Assembly (NCBI GenBank): GCA_015067565.1
Contig: SVMF01000011.1
Coordinates: forward strand, 24,113 to 88,112
DNA length: 64,000 bases
Direction: 5' to 3'
Source: Oscillospiraceae bacterium
GTDB taxonomy: Bacteria; Bacillota; Clostridia; Oscillospirales; Oscillospiraceae
The translations under genes and the position numbers were made by a program. Under the pieces are notes generated by a model. The model saw nothing but the letters and a program-made list of their open reading frames with translations, did not search any database and was not told where the DNA came from. Below are positions 17,511 through 25,901 of the stretch, piece after piece; the stretch's first letter is position 1, and every line of letters starts with the position of its first letter.

Positions 17511-18731
17511 ATGCGTCGCAAAAAGAAAATACTGATTATTATGCATTCAATGCATATTGGCGGTGCTGAACGAGCTTTGCTTGGCATGCTTTCAGCATTC
17601 GATTTTGAACGATACCAAGTTGATCTCTTTTTATCTGAACATAATGGCGAACTTATGAAGTATATTCCCCGGGAGATTCATCTCTTACCGGAAATACCGA
17701 GATATTCGTATTTTACAAAACCGTTTTCGTTAACTGTGCGAAAAAGAGAGTTCAAAATGGCATATGTAAAGCTACGCACACGACTTGCTTGCAAAGCGTA
17801 CACTAAAAAGTCTAATGGGGCAGTAGCGGACGCCACTATCTATGCGCAACGCTTTGCATTGCCTTACTTACCACCCATTAACCCAAATGTCGAATATGAT
17901 CTCGCAATCAGTTACCGTACACCACATTATTTGGCAATAGAAAAAGTAAGAGCGAAAAAAACACTAGCGTGGATTCACACTGACTATACAAAGGTGACGA
18001 TTGATATCGCTACTGAGCACTACATGTGGAGTAAGTTTGACTATATTGCATCTATCTCTGATGAGTGCTCAAAGGGATTTTTAAGCGTATTTCCGGAACT
18101 GAAGGAGAAGCTGGTTCTATTCGAACATGTTATACAACCTAGCATCATCTGTGACATGGCAGATGAATTTGTACCTAATGAGATAGACCAAAATTCTGAT
18201 GTTATAACCATATGCTCGATTGGACGATTTGTACCTGCCAAGAACTTTACCAGCATACCCAAAATATGTAGAGTCTTGCTTGAAAGCGGATTAAAAGTCA
18301 AGTGGTATCTAATTGGTTTCGGAGAAGAGGAGAGTGAAATCATCAGACAAATTGAAACGCTTAGAATGGAGAAAAATATTATTATTTTAGGAAAAAAAGA
18401 AAATCCGTATCCATATATCAAAGCTTGCGACATTTATGCGCAGCCATCCCTTTATGAAGGGCGTTCTGTAGCTGTGATTGAAGCGCAAATACTTAAGAAA
18501 CCCGTCGTGATCTCTAATTATCCAACGGCGACTTCACAATTGAGAAATGGCATAAATGGGCTTATTTTGCCCCTTGATACTGAACAATTTGCTAATAAGT
18601 TGGTTAAGGTTATATGCGATCAGGATACTCTGAGACAACTTTCACAGAATGCTGATTGCGATATTACAACAGAGTTTGATCAGATGCGTGTTTTTGATCG
18701 TTTAATTGAAGGAGACTTTTATGATCATTAA
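17511..18731 (+). CDS. Glycosyltransferase family 4
   Basis: A 406-residue GT-B protein. It starts with KILIIMHSMHIGGAERALLGML and has in the C-terminal half CSIGRFVPAKNFTSIP, WYLIGFGEEESEII and YAQPSLYEGRSVAVIEAQ (EX7E-type). From this gene on the DNA is visibly richer in A+T and uses different codons (AGA, TTA, ATA) than the genes before it, which suggests later acquisition of the segment to 20652. Confidence 0.85.
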   Translation: MRRKKKILIIMHSMHIGGAERALLGMLSAFDFERYQVDLFLSEHNGELMKYIPREIHLLPEIPRYSYFTKPFSLTVRKREFKMAYVKLRTRLACKAYTKKSNGAVADATIYAQRFALPYLPPINPNVEYDLAISYRTPHYLAIEKVRAKKTLAWIHTDYTKVTIDIATEHYMWSKFDYIASISDECSKGFLSVFPELKEKLVLFEHVIQPSIICDMADEFVPNEIDQNSDVITICSIGRFVPAKNFTSIPKICRVLLESGLKVKWYLIGFGEEESEIIRQIETLRMEKNIIILGKKENPYPYIKACDIYAQPSLYEGRSVAVIEAQILKKPVVISNYPTATSQLRNGINGLILPLDTEQFANKLVKVICDQDTLRQLSQNADCDITTEFDQMRVFDRLIEGDFYDH

Positions 18732-19770
18732 GGAATTTTCCCCAAAAGATTTTGATAAGTTAGAGCCTTATTGGAGAGAACTTGAGTGCGGAGAAGAAAT
18801 GACGGCATTTCAAACCTATGACTGGTATCGAATGGTAAATCAAAACTACCTACAAAGCAAGATGCGTTATTTCTTTAAGGCCTTTTATATTTTAGTATTG
18901 GATCAGGATGGCACTCCCGTGATGATTGCTCCTTTAATGCTTCAAAAGATTAAGTTCGGGAATAAATTCCCGAAAGCAATTTATTTCTTGGGTAGAGAGA
19001 CCTGTACTGATTATTTTAGTTTTATTTATAAGGTTTGTTCCATCCAAGCTATTGACGCATGCTTCACATATATTAAGAATACGAAGAAGATTCGGCATTT
19101 TGTCCTCACACGTATTCGTGAGGAATCTACATTATATTGTGCTTTAAATTCTTCATATAAGTGTGTCGAAACTAGTGGAGAGTGTGTTGCACTTTATCCG
19201 CCTGCTACCTTCGAAGAATTGACTGCCTCGTGGAAGAAGAATTTTCGAAATAATTATCGAAATGTTGTAAATCGAATGCATACTGATGGTGTGCAATTTA
19301 ACACATTTGTCTTAAGTAAAGTCAGTCAAAAGCAATATCAAGACATCATGACGCTTCACCAAGAACGCAAAAAAAACAAGCAGAAAGCAGCTAAGGAAAA
19401 AATGTCATTTTTAGGCCGGTTATATAATCGTGTTATTGATTTTTCATCTAAGCCCCTTCCTGTCTTGGCGGAATACCCAAATCTATGGATTATCCTTACT
19501 TATCACGAAGAACGCTTGATAGCCTTTTTCTATGGTCCATATGAGAAGGATAAGAAGACGGTTAGACTTCTTTTCACCGGTGTTTCATCAAATTATTACA
19601 AATACTCAATTGGCATCAACCAGCTTATGTTTTACTTAAAGGAATCATACGATACGCTTGGTCATGCTGAAGAGCTTTGTATTGACTTCACAAGAGGTGC
19701 CGAAGAATATAAGTCCCGCATAGGTGGAAAACTTTCACACATCTTTAGTTTAGACTTTGAGGTTAACTAA
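18721..19770 (+). CDS. GNAT-fold acyltransferase (CelD/BcsL-like, Acetyltransf_6)
   Basis: A 349-residue protein with a split GNAT-like architecture: an N-terminal half with EEMTAFQTYDWYRMV and a C-terminal half with LIAFFYGPYE and IDFTRGAEEYKSRIGGK. The latter matches the D-F-x-R-G-x-E-x-YK pattern of the CelD/FemAB-like acetyltransferase group. The middle SWKKNFRNNYRNVVNRM also fits. It may N- or O-acylate a sugar of the polymer. ATG 18721 is chosen because AAGGAG lies 6 nt upstream; TTG 18706 is the longer alternative. It overlaps the preceding glycosyltransferase by 11 bp. Confidence 0.78.
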   Translation: MIIKEFSPKDFDKLEPYWRELECGEEMTAFQTYDWYRMVNQNYLQSKMRYFFKAFYILVLDQDGTPVMIAPLMLQKIKFGNKFPKAIYFLGRETCTDYFSFIYKVCSIQAIDACFTYIKNTKKIRHFVLTRIREESTLYCALNSSYKCVETSGECVALYPPATFEELTASWKKNFRNNYRNVVNRMHTDGVQFNTFVLSKVSQKQYQDIMTLHQERKKNKQKAAKEKMSFLGRLYNRVIDFSSKPLPVLAEYPNLWIILTYHEERLIAFFYGPYEKDKKTVRLLFTGVSSNYYKYSIGINQLMFYLKESYDTLGHAEELCIDFTRGAEEYKSRIGGKLSHIFSLDFEVN

Positions 19771-19773
19771 GCG

Positions 19774-20652
19774 ATGAAACTAATTCAAAAATTATTTTAT
19801 GATCCAGCATGGTCTATTGGATATCGTTTTCTGAAGGATGATATGCTGCCTTCTTCAAAAAGCAAACCGGAATACCATACAATTCGTGCCAGTCGCACGA
19901 AATGGTATGCCGATCCGTTTGTTTTTCACGATGGGGATAATGTTTACCTGTTTGTCGAAGTAAAGGAAATATGGACAGATAAGGCGGTTTTGGGTGTTTC
20001 TAAATTAGAAGGCGATCACTTTTCTCCAATTCAAACCTGCTTGAAAGAAAACTTCCACTTGTCATACCCGAATGTTTTTAAGTTTCAAGGGAACTATTAT
20101 ATGATTCCGGAAACAACAAAAACGCACCAGCTACGCCTATATAAGGCAGATAATTTTCCTTATTCCTGGAAATTAGATTGTATACTGATGGATCGAGTGG
20201 ATTATGCAGACTGTTCTTTTTTGAACGTCAATGGCAGCGCTTATCTATTTTGCTATGATACGGAAAAGAAACCTGCGCAAACTGTACTTTACGAACTTTT
20301 TCTTGATGAGAAGAAGTTGATTTCCAGACCGCTTTCGAAGTTTATCAACGAGAGACCTGGCGGAAATGCAATACAGACAGCTGGAGCGATTTATCGACCA
20401 TTGCAAGATTGCAAGAACTCGTATGGAGATCATCTGCTCCTGACAAAAATGGATGACGCCTCCCCGTATAGCGAGAGTCTGCACGATTCTATCCATATGA
20501 AAGATGTTATAGCTCTTAGAGATAGGACAAATTATAAGCGCATCCATACATTGAACCGTTCTGGGAATATCGAAGTTGTTGATTTTGGATTCGACAAGTT
20601 TTATTTGACAAAATTTTTGCGGAAAATTTATATCAAATTATTTATCACCTAA
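19774..20652 (+). CDS. Glucosamine inositolphosphorylceramide transferase 1 N-terminal-like (beta-propeller) protein
   Basis: A 292-residue protein with the repeated propeller-like motif WYADPFVFHDGDNVYLFVE, SYPNVFKFQGNYYMIPE and YADCSFLNVNGSAYLF, each resembling the D-P-x-x-x-x-(x)-G-x-x-Y-L-F pattern of five-bladed GH43/GINT1-N folds. In bacteria such domains occur in polysaccharide loci, sometimes fused to formyltransferases; no second domain is present here. Catalysis is not established; a glycan-binding or glycosyltransferase-associated role is inferred. It is the last gene of the locus, followed directly by a terminator. Confidence 0.65.
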   Translation: MKLIQKLFYDPAWSIGYRFLKDDMLPSSKSKPEYHTIRASRTKWYADPFVFHDGDNVYLFVEVKEIWTDKAVLGVSKLEGDHFSPIQTCLKENFHLSYPNVFKFQGNYYMIPETTKTHQLRLYKADNFPYSWKLDCILMDRVDYADCSFLNVNGSAYLFCYDTEKKPAQTVLYELFLDEKKLISRPLSKFINERPGGNAIQTAGAIYRPLQDCKNSYGDHLLLTKMDDASPYSESLHDSIHMKDVIALRDRTNYKRIHTLNRSGNIEVVDFGFDKFYLTKFLRKIYIKLFIT

Positions 20653-20656
20653 TCAC

Positions 20657-20698
20657 AATGAAGATGCGGAACAGGTTTTCCCGTTCCGCATCTTCATT
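20657..20698. terminator. Bidirectional terminator at end of the polysaccharide locus
   Basis: A perfect 16-bp stem (20657-20672 with 20683-20698) has a 10-nt loop. The arms begin with AATG and end with CATT followed by TT, so it can stop both the rightward locus and the convergent deacetylase-like gene, whose stop codon lies inside the right arm. Confidence 0.85.
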
Positions 20699-21416
20699 TT
20701 ACACGTTTTCTTTTCAGATAGTACAAATTCTGGATCAACTTGTCGTAGAGGGACATTTTTCGATCTTTTAGCTCGATCTCGGAGAAATTACCAAATTCAT
20801 CGTGATGTTCCGCCAAAAAGGCTTCGAGTTTGGCAAAAGCAGCTTCGCTCATGGTGTTCGGATGCAGACAGATGGTGGAACAGCAAAAACGCATCTTCCT
20901 CGGGCGGCCGGACTGGGCAGGTATAAAATAGAAACCATATTTCTTGTAGACATCATTCGTCATTGTGTCACTAATAATACGAATATTGCTTTCCTCACGC
21001 AGAGCGGTAAGCGTATTCATGTCATAAGTGTGCCCGGGCGCAAAGAAAATCGTCGGCTCGATTCCATGCTGCTTCAGGATTTCTATACCACCGTGAATTT
21101 TAATCTTTTGCTCCTCAATAGGTACACCGGCAAACTCTGAATTTGGATTGATGGGATTGATGCCTCTGCATTTGGAGGTCAATCTATGGTCATATCCGTG
21201 TAGGGCAGGCATCCAGCCATTTTCGATCCAACGAGCCATCTTGTCCCAGAATTCAGGATCCTGCTCGTATTGATCACATAAAATCGAGTCTTTATTATTG
21301 GGAATGATACCGAAAAGCGGCTTGATCCGATACTTGTTCAGCAGGTTTTCTATACGAGACCAGGCTTCGATATTCATATGATCGGATGCATCATCCAGGC
21401 GGATATAATATTTCAT
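20694..21416 (-). CDS. Polysaccharide deacetylase-like protein (DUF2334 type)
   Basis: A 240-residue NodB-like TIM-barrel protein: the N-terminal YYIRLDDASDHM gives the two aspartates, MPALHGYDH the metal-binding His-x(n)-His region, and IFFAPGHTYD the later conserved block. There is no signal peptide, so it is probably cytoplasmic, unlike peptidoglycan deacetylases. Substrate unknown; DUF2334 members usually lie in surface polysaccharide loci. It is convergent with the locus and has its own promoter. AAGGAG is found upstream of the ATG. Confidence 0.8.
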   Translation of the reverse strand: MKYYIRLDDASDHMNIEAWSRIENLLNKYRIKPLFGIIPNNKDSILCDQYEQDPEFWDKMARWIENGWMPALHGYDHRLTSKCRGINPINPNSEFAGVPIEEQKIKIHGGIEILKQHGIEPTIFFAPGHTYDMNTLTALREESNIRIISDTMTNDVYKKYGFYFIPAQSGRPRKMRFCCSTICLHPNTMSEAAFAKLEAFLAEHHDEFGNFSEIELKDRKMSLYDKLIQNLYYLKRKRVK

Positions 21417-21442
21417 TTGGCCGCTCCTTTTTGATTTTTTTT

Positions 21443-21471
21443 ATTTTAACATACCTTTATTGCCTCGTCAA
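21443..21471 (-). promoter_or_regulatory. Promoter of the deacetylase-like gene with an inverted repeat
   Basis: Read leftward: -35 TTGACG (21471-21466), 17 bp, -10 TAAAAT (21448-21443). A perfect inverted repeat TTGCCT-5-AGGCAA (21460-21476) covers the -35 element and could be an operator shared with the divergent acyltransferase gene. Confidence 0.6.
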
Positions 21472-21500
21472 GGCAAATAAATACAATTGGGGTGAATATT

Positions 21501-22604
21501 TTGAACAGAAAAACAAGTATCAAATTTGCAAACCTCTCCTGGCTTTGTGCTTTGATGGTCGTGGTCATCCATGGTGCGACCTATGCGGCAAACCTGCCCG
21601 GGCAGGAGCTACAGACGGTTTACGGCATGAATATAACGACCTATTTTCAGCTGTTTTTCACAGAAGGAATTTGCCGTGCTGCCGTACCGTTGTTCTTCGT
21701 AACATCAGGATACCTGTACTACCGCAATTTCCAGGCAACTGCGAAGTGGCATTGCGATAAGATCTTCAAGCGATTAAAAACAAACGGAATTCCGTTCCTG
21801 TTCTGGGGGCTGGCCGTGATTGCCTTCTTCGCAATTGCTCAGGCTATTCCGGCAACGGCGCAGTATTTTGCATCACCTGATCGCAATGTCATGGAATTTT
21901 CCGCCACGGATTGGCTGACAAAGGTCTTTATCGATCCGCTGAACTCTCCGCTGTGGTTCCTGCGCGACCTTTTGATTCTTGCCGTTTTCTCACCGCTGAT
22001 CACATTGGTTTGTAAGAGGTTGAGCTGGCTTTGGATCGCGTTTGTGGCCGTGGTGTGGATGCGATGGCTTCCGATCCCTGTATATGTGATCCGGATCGAG
22101 TCGATTCTGTTCTTCAGTATCGGCGCCGTGCTTTCCTTCCATCACAGAGGACTTGTCGAGAGGGAAGTGGCTGTCCCCGGAAAGATCGCGTATGCGGTTA
22201 CCGCTGCTTGGCTTATATTCATTGCCATCAAGACCTACCATCTTTGCGCGCTGCCCGCTGATGTTTTGATCAACGGTAAACCGCAGTCTGTACATGATCT
22301 TTTGACGAGGCTCAATTCTATCATTGCGATCCCGTCTCTTTGGATCGCTTACGACCTCCTACCGAAGTCAGCGGAAAAGAAATGGAAGCTTGGCCAATAC
22401 GGATTCTTGATGTTTGTGCTGCATCATCCAGTGATCGGCGTTGTGAAAAAGCTCACACTCAAGCTCCTCGGAATCAACATGGTAACCGTCAGTGTTGCCT
22501 TCGTTTTTGCAGTTGTGTCGACCTGCGCTTTTGTGATTCTGTTTGGCTATCTCTTCAAAAAATTCCTTCCTAAACTCTATGCCATCGTTTGCGGTGGCCG
22601 ATAA
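21501..22604 (+). CDS. Acyltransferase-3 family membrane protein
   Basis: A 367-residue membrane acyltransferase with about ten hydrophobic segments. The N-terminal active His is in MVVVIHGATYA, and FVTSGYLYYRNF matches the family's FF-SGF block. LNSPLWFLRDLLIL is the usual middle motif. TTG 21501 is chosen as start because GGGGTG lies 7 nt upstream; GTG 21492 is the alternative. Likely O-acetylates a surface glycan, perhaps the polymer of the neighbouring locus. It is intact, unlike the acyltransferase at 13719. Monocistronic. Confidence 0.85.
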   Translation: MNRKTSIKFANLSWLCALMVVVIHGATYAANLPGQELQTVYGMNITTYFQLFFTEGICRAAVPLFFVTSGYLYYRNFQATAKWHCDKIFKRLKTNGIPFLFWGLAVIAFFAIAQAIPATAQYFASPDRNVMEFSATDWLTKVFIDPLNSPLWFLRDLLILAVFSPLITLVCKRLSWLWIAFVAVVWMRWLPIPVYVIRIESILFFSIGAVLSFHHRGLVEREVAVPGKIAYAVTAAWLIFIAIKTYHLCALPADVLINGKPQSVHDLLTRLNSIIAIPSLWIAYDLLPKSAEKKWKLGQYGFLMFVLHHPVIGVVKKLTLKLLGINMVTVSVAFVFAVVSTCAFVILFGYLFKKFLPKLYAIVCGGR

Positions 22605-22868
22605 ATAATGCGTACTGAACAACGCAAAAGCCCTTGCAAGCCAAAGCTTTCAGGGCTGTTTTGCGTTGTTCGAGTGCAAGGTTTTGGCGGTAAAACCGCT
22701 AAAAACCTTGCACATTTCGCACGAGCGTTGCGATGCTCGTGCGAAAATACGCATTGTTTACATGTCTGAATCGTGCAAAAACGGTTAAAAAGAGCCGTTT
22801 TTGCACGATTGCACAGCAACGCTGTGCGAATAAGCCGCAGTAGCGACTTATTCAGCAGACATTAAATA
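22604..22868 (+). repeat. 264-bp structured repeat, copy 1
   Basis: The segment starts at the stop of the acyltransferase gene. It folds into two adjacent cloverleaf-like modules. Module I is closed by AATGCGTA (22607-22614) with TACGCATT (22748-22755) and encloses three hairpins at 22617-22671, 22674-22713 and 22715-22746. Module II is closed by ATGTCTG (22762-22768) with CAGACAT (22856-22862) and encloses hairpins at 22771-22808, 22811-22827 and 22828-22853. An inverted, nearly identical copy lies at 39591-39854 (two differences seen: one substitution and one single-base length difference). No ORF. It could be a mobile palindromic element of the REP/MITE kind or a structured RNA. Confidence 0.88.
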
Positions 22869-22875
22869 ACGAAGT

Positions 22876-23171
22876 CGATCTGCTACAGATCGTCTCAGAG
22901 TGTCAAAAAAGTCGCCAATCGTCAAAATGCAAATTTTTTGACGGTTGGCGATCTGTGTTCAAATAGCCTGTTGTGAATATAACTCTGATATAAGCCAAAA
23001 ACGCTTTCAATGCTTGCTACGCAAGGCATTTTGACTTACATCGCAAACCGAGCTCTACCGTACCATCGTACGCCGACGCGCTCGGTTTGCTCGTCTTGAC
23101 GACTTTTTGAACTCTGACAATCTGCCGAAAAACAAGTTTTTCGACAGACTGAAACGATCTGCTACAGATCG
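22876..23171. repeat. Second structured palindromic element bounded by a 17-bp palindrome
   Basis: The 17-bp palindrome CGATCTGCTACAGATCG occurs at 22876-22892 and again at 23155-23171, where it contains the stop codon of the TM1266-like gene. Between them, 22896-22914 pairs with 23100-23116 and encloses a long hairpin (22912-22926 with 22937-22951), a region near 23010-23030 with a short hairpin, and 23043-23053 with 23080-23090. A further hairpin lies at 23121-23147. No coding capacity is seen. It is different in sequence from the 264-bp repeat next to it. Confidence 0.7.
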
Positions 23172-23428
23172 TCTTCGTTGCTGATTACAGAGGAATATGC
23201 GGTCTTTACGCTGATGCCCTGGAGAGCACCGATCCTTCCTGCCAGGGAGGCGATGGTGTCCTGCGGCGCATCGAGCGCAATAGAAATGATGCTGATGTTT
23301 CGTTTGCGGTAGGGAAGTCCCATTCGGCCTATGATATATTCTCCGTAATGATGTAAGATCGAATTGAGGTGCTCGACCGATTCTGGCGTTTCAACAATGA
23401 TGCTCATTAAGGCAACGCGTGTTTCCAT
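23162..23428 (-). CDS. TM1266-family iron-only hydrogenase system regulator
   Basis: An 88-residue ACT-like domain protein (METRVALMSIIVETPESVEHLNSILHHYGEYIIGRMGLPYRKRNISIISIALDAP). It matches the TM1266 family of putative regulators found with [FeFe] hydrogenases (HydF/HydG or HydABC loci). The start at 23428 is supported by GGAGG 5-6 nt upstream; longer in-frame starts would run into rex. Overall order hydC-hydB-hydA-rex-this gene. Ligand unknown; a small-molecule-binding regulatory role is family-based inference. Confidence 0.82.
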   Translation of the reverse strand: METRVALMSIIVETPESVEHLNSILHHYGEYIIGRMGLPYRKRNISIISIALDAPQDTIASLAGRIGALQGISVKTAYSSVISNEDDL

Positions 23429-23439
23429 ATTGGCCTCCG

Positions 23440-24066
23440 TCATTCCTGAGATTTTAGCTGCATCCGCAGCGCAGTCAGCGATATGGCAAGGTTTTCGTTC
23501 TGCACCAAAATGTTTTTCGGTGCATGAAGGTGCACCGGAGCGAAATTCCAGATCGCTTTGATGCCGCATTCGATCAGCAGATCGCAGGCCTGCTGCGCAT
23601 ATGCACCGGGTACAGTAATGATACCGATACGCACATCATTTTCACGGCAAAATGCGGCCATCTGATCGTTGGGATAGATGCACTTTCCGCTCTCGGTTTT
23701 GCTGCGGCTCGGTGCGACATCAAATCCAGCCATAATATTCAGACCATAGTCCTCAAAACCGTCATAACACAGCAGCGCCTGGCCCATCTTGCCAGCGCCC
23801 ACAAGAATTGCGTTGGCAGTTTTATTGTAATCCAAGAAGTCCTCCATGTCCTTGATCAGATTCTCGCGATTATGACCCGTTTTGCATCGTCCGCCATCGG
23901 AGACCATTGCCAAATCCTTGCGCACCAAGACATCGCCCAAGCCAAGGGCATTTGCCATTGTTCGGGCTGAGATATTCGAAGAAGCGTCTTCGGGAAGTGA
24001 CTTGAGATAATCCAGATAACCGGGCAGGCGGCGAAGCATCGCCTTCGAGAATTTTTTAGGTTGCAT
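23440..24066 (-). CDS. rex: Redox-sensing transcriptional repressor Rex
   Basis: A 208-residue Rex: N-terminal winged helix (LRRLPGYLDYLKSLPEDASSNISARTMANALGLGDVLVRKDLAMVS) followed by the NAD(H) Rossmann fold with AILVGAGKMGQALL, a GxGxxG-type motif, and IIT-VPGAYAQQACDLL. Rex senses the NADH/NAD+ ratio and represses fermentation and hydrogenase genes. Start 24066 was chosen for GGAGG upstream of MQPKKF; the longer frame overlaps hydA. It sits in the same leftward operon as hydCBA, implying autoregulation with the hydrogenase. I did not find a consensus Rex box upstream of hydC. Confidence 0.93.
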   Translation of the reverse strand: MQPKKFSKAMLRRLPGYLDYLKSLPEDASSNISARTMANALGLGDVLVRKDLAMVSDGGRCKTGHNRENLIKDMEDFLDYNKTANAILVGAGKMGQALLCYDGFEDYGLNIMAGFDVAPSRSKTESGKCIYPNDQMAAFCRENDVRIGIITVPGAYAQQACDLLIECGIKAIWNFAPVHLHAPKNILVQNENLAISLTALRMQLKSQE

Positions 24067-24118
24067 AGTGGCCTCCGTGGATAAAATATTAGGGGGAGCG
24101 ATAGCTCCCCCGATAAAA

Positions 24119-25885
24119 TCAATCGTTGAAACCGATTTTTGCGCTATAGGTTGTGTGCAGCAGCTCATGAGCCTTGTGGGAGTTGGGTTCGCCCAGGAAT
24201 TCCTCGTAAAGCTTCTTGATCTGCGGATTGTTGTGTGACTGACGCAGGGTCAGGCGCTCATCCTCGCTGTACAGAGCGTTTGCTCTTTTTTCCTTGTAGG
24301 TATCGAGAATGTCGTCATCCTCATTCGGAAGGAAGCAGGAGCGTACAATCGGCTGACCGCCACCGGCTATACAGCCGCCGGGGCAACCCATGATCTCGAT
24401 GAAGTGGTACTTGCTCTTGCCCTCGCGGATCTCGTCTAGCAGAACTTTGGCGTTCTTCATACCGTGAGCGATCGCCACATTGACTACGGTGCCGTTGATG
24501 TCAATGGAGGCCTCACGGATGCCGTCAAAGCCTCGTACAGCCTCGAATTTGATGGCTTCGTGCTCCTTGCCGGTCAGGACGAAGTAGACCGTGCGCAGAG
24601 CAGCTTCCATAACACCGCCGGTAACGCCGAAAATGACACCTGCGCCGGTGTAGTCACCGAGTAGATCCTGGTCAAACTCTTCGTCGGGAAGACGGGTGAA
24701 GAGGATACCTGCACGCTTGATCATGCGGGCCAGCTCACGAGTGGTGAGGACAGCGTCGACATCACGCAAGCCGTTGACTTCCATCTGCTCGCGATCCTTC
24801 TCGCCCTTCTTTGCGGTGCAGGGCATGATGGACACAACGAAAATGTCCTTCGGATCGATGCCCTTCTGCTCAGCATAGTAGCTCTTGATGATTGCGCCCT
24901 GCATCTGGTGCGGGGACTTGCAGGAGGACAGGTGATCGAGCAGATCGCCGTAATTGTACTCGGCATAGTTGATCCAGCCAGGGGAGCAGGAGGTGATCAT
25001 GGGCAGCTTGCCGCCGTTCTTGATGCGACCGAGCAGCTCGGTGCCTTCCTCCATGATGGTGAGGTCAGCTGCGAAGTTGGTATCATATACCTTGTCAAAG
25101 CCGAGGCGCTTCAGAGCAGCGACCATCTTGCCGGTGACGGGAGTACCAACAGGCATACCGAACTCTTCACCGAGAGCGGCACGGACAGCAGGAGCGGTCT
25201 GAACGACAACGTGCTTGCCGGCCTTCATAGCGGCATCGACCTTGCCGATCTCGGACTTCTCCATCAGAGCGCCGGTCGGGCAGACGCTGACGCACTGGCC
25301 GCACAGGATGCAGGGAGAGTTTGCAAAGGATCTGTTCTCAGCGGGGGCGACGATGGTTCTAAAGCCGCGGTTCTCGAAGCCGAGGATGCCCATGCCGTGA
25401 GCATTCTGGCAACGAGCGACACAACGGCCGCAGAGGATACATTTGGATGTATCACGGATGATAGAGGGGGTCAGCTCGTCAACGGTGACGGGCGTCTTGA
25501 CACCCTGATAGCGGCCTTCACGGGCACCGGTGATCGATGCAACATGAAGCAGCTCGCAACGACCGTTCTTATCGCACTGCTGGCAGTTCTGATTGTGGTT
25601 GGACAGCAGTAGCTCGACAGAAACACGGCGAGCCTCAGCCGCCTTCGGGCTGGAAATGATGATCTCCATGCCCTCGTTGACGGGATATACACAGGAAGCA
25701 ACCAAGCCTCTGGCACCCTTGACCTCGACGAGGCAGACACGGCAAGAGCCATTGGAGCATTCGCCATGGTTGAATGCACACAAAGAGGGGATCTCATAGC
25801 CGCAGGACTTTGCAGCATCCAAAATAGTCAGGCCTTCTTCGACCTGATAGGAAATGCCTTCAATTTTGATATTAATCTTAGCCAT
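24119..25885 (-). CDS. hydA: [FeFe] hydrogenase catalytic subunit HydA (NAD-linked, bifurcating type)
   Basis: A 588-residue protein. The N-terminal [2Fe-2S] domain has CGYEIPSLCAFNHGECSNGSCRVC cysteines in pattern; then a His/Cys3 [4Fe-4S] site (HNQNCQQCDKNGRCEL) and two ferredoxin clusters (CILCGRCVARC, CILCGQCVSVCPTGAL). The H-cluster motifs are TSCSPGWINYAE (L1), MPCTAKKGEKDR (L2) and EIMGCPGGCIAGGGQP (L3). It makes or consumes H2 using NADH and ferredoxin together with HydB and HydC. Note the L1 variant with Ser in place of the second Cys found in many TSCCPxW enzymes. Middle of a leftward hydC-hydB-hydA-rex operon. Confidence 0.95.
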   Translation of the reverse strand: MAKINIKIEGISYQVEEGLTILDAAKSCGYEIPSLCAFNHGECSNGSCRVCLVEVKGARGLVASCVYPVNEGMEIIISSPKAAEARRVSVELLLSNHNQNCQQCDKNGRCELLHVASITGAREGRYQGVKTPVTVDELTPSIIRDTSKCILCGRCVARCQNAHGMGILGFENRGFRTIVAPAENRSFANSPCILCGQCVSVCPTGALMEKSEIGKVDAAMKAGKHVVVQTAPAVRAALGEEFGMPVGTPVTGKMVAALKRLGFDKVYDTNFAADLTIMEEGTELLGRIKNGGKLPMITSCSPGWINYAEYNYGDLLDHLSSCKSPHQMQGAIIKSYYAEQKGIDPKDIFVVSIMPCTAKKGEKDREQMEVNGLRDVDAVLTTRELARMIKRAGILFTRLPDEEFDQDLLGDYTGAGVIFGVTGGVMEAALRTVYFVLTGKEHEAIKFEAVRGFDGIREASIDINGTVVNVAIAHGMKNAKVLLDEIREGKSKYHFIEIMGCPGGCIAGGGQPIVRSCFLPNEDDDILDTYKEKRANALYSEDERLTLRQSHNNPQIKKLYEEFLGEPNSHKAHELLHTTYSAKIGFND

Positions 25886-25901
25886 TTGATCGTCCTCCCA
25901 A

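Noticed and set aside
22604..23171. CRISPR array
   Set aside because: Repeats here are nested palindromes, not regularly spaced direct repeats with unique spacers; no cas genes in the window.
23854..25612. Several plus-strand ORFs opposite hydA and rex
   Set aside because: Shadows; hydA and rex frames carry all conserved residues.
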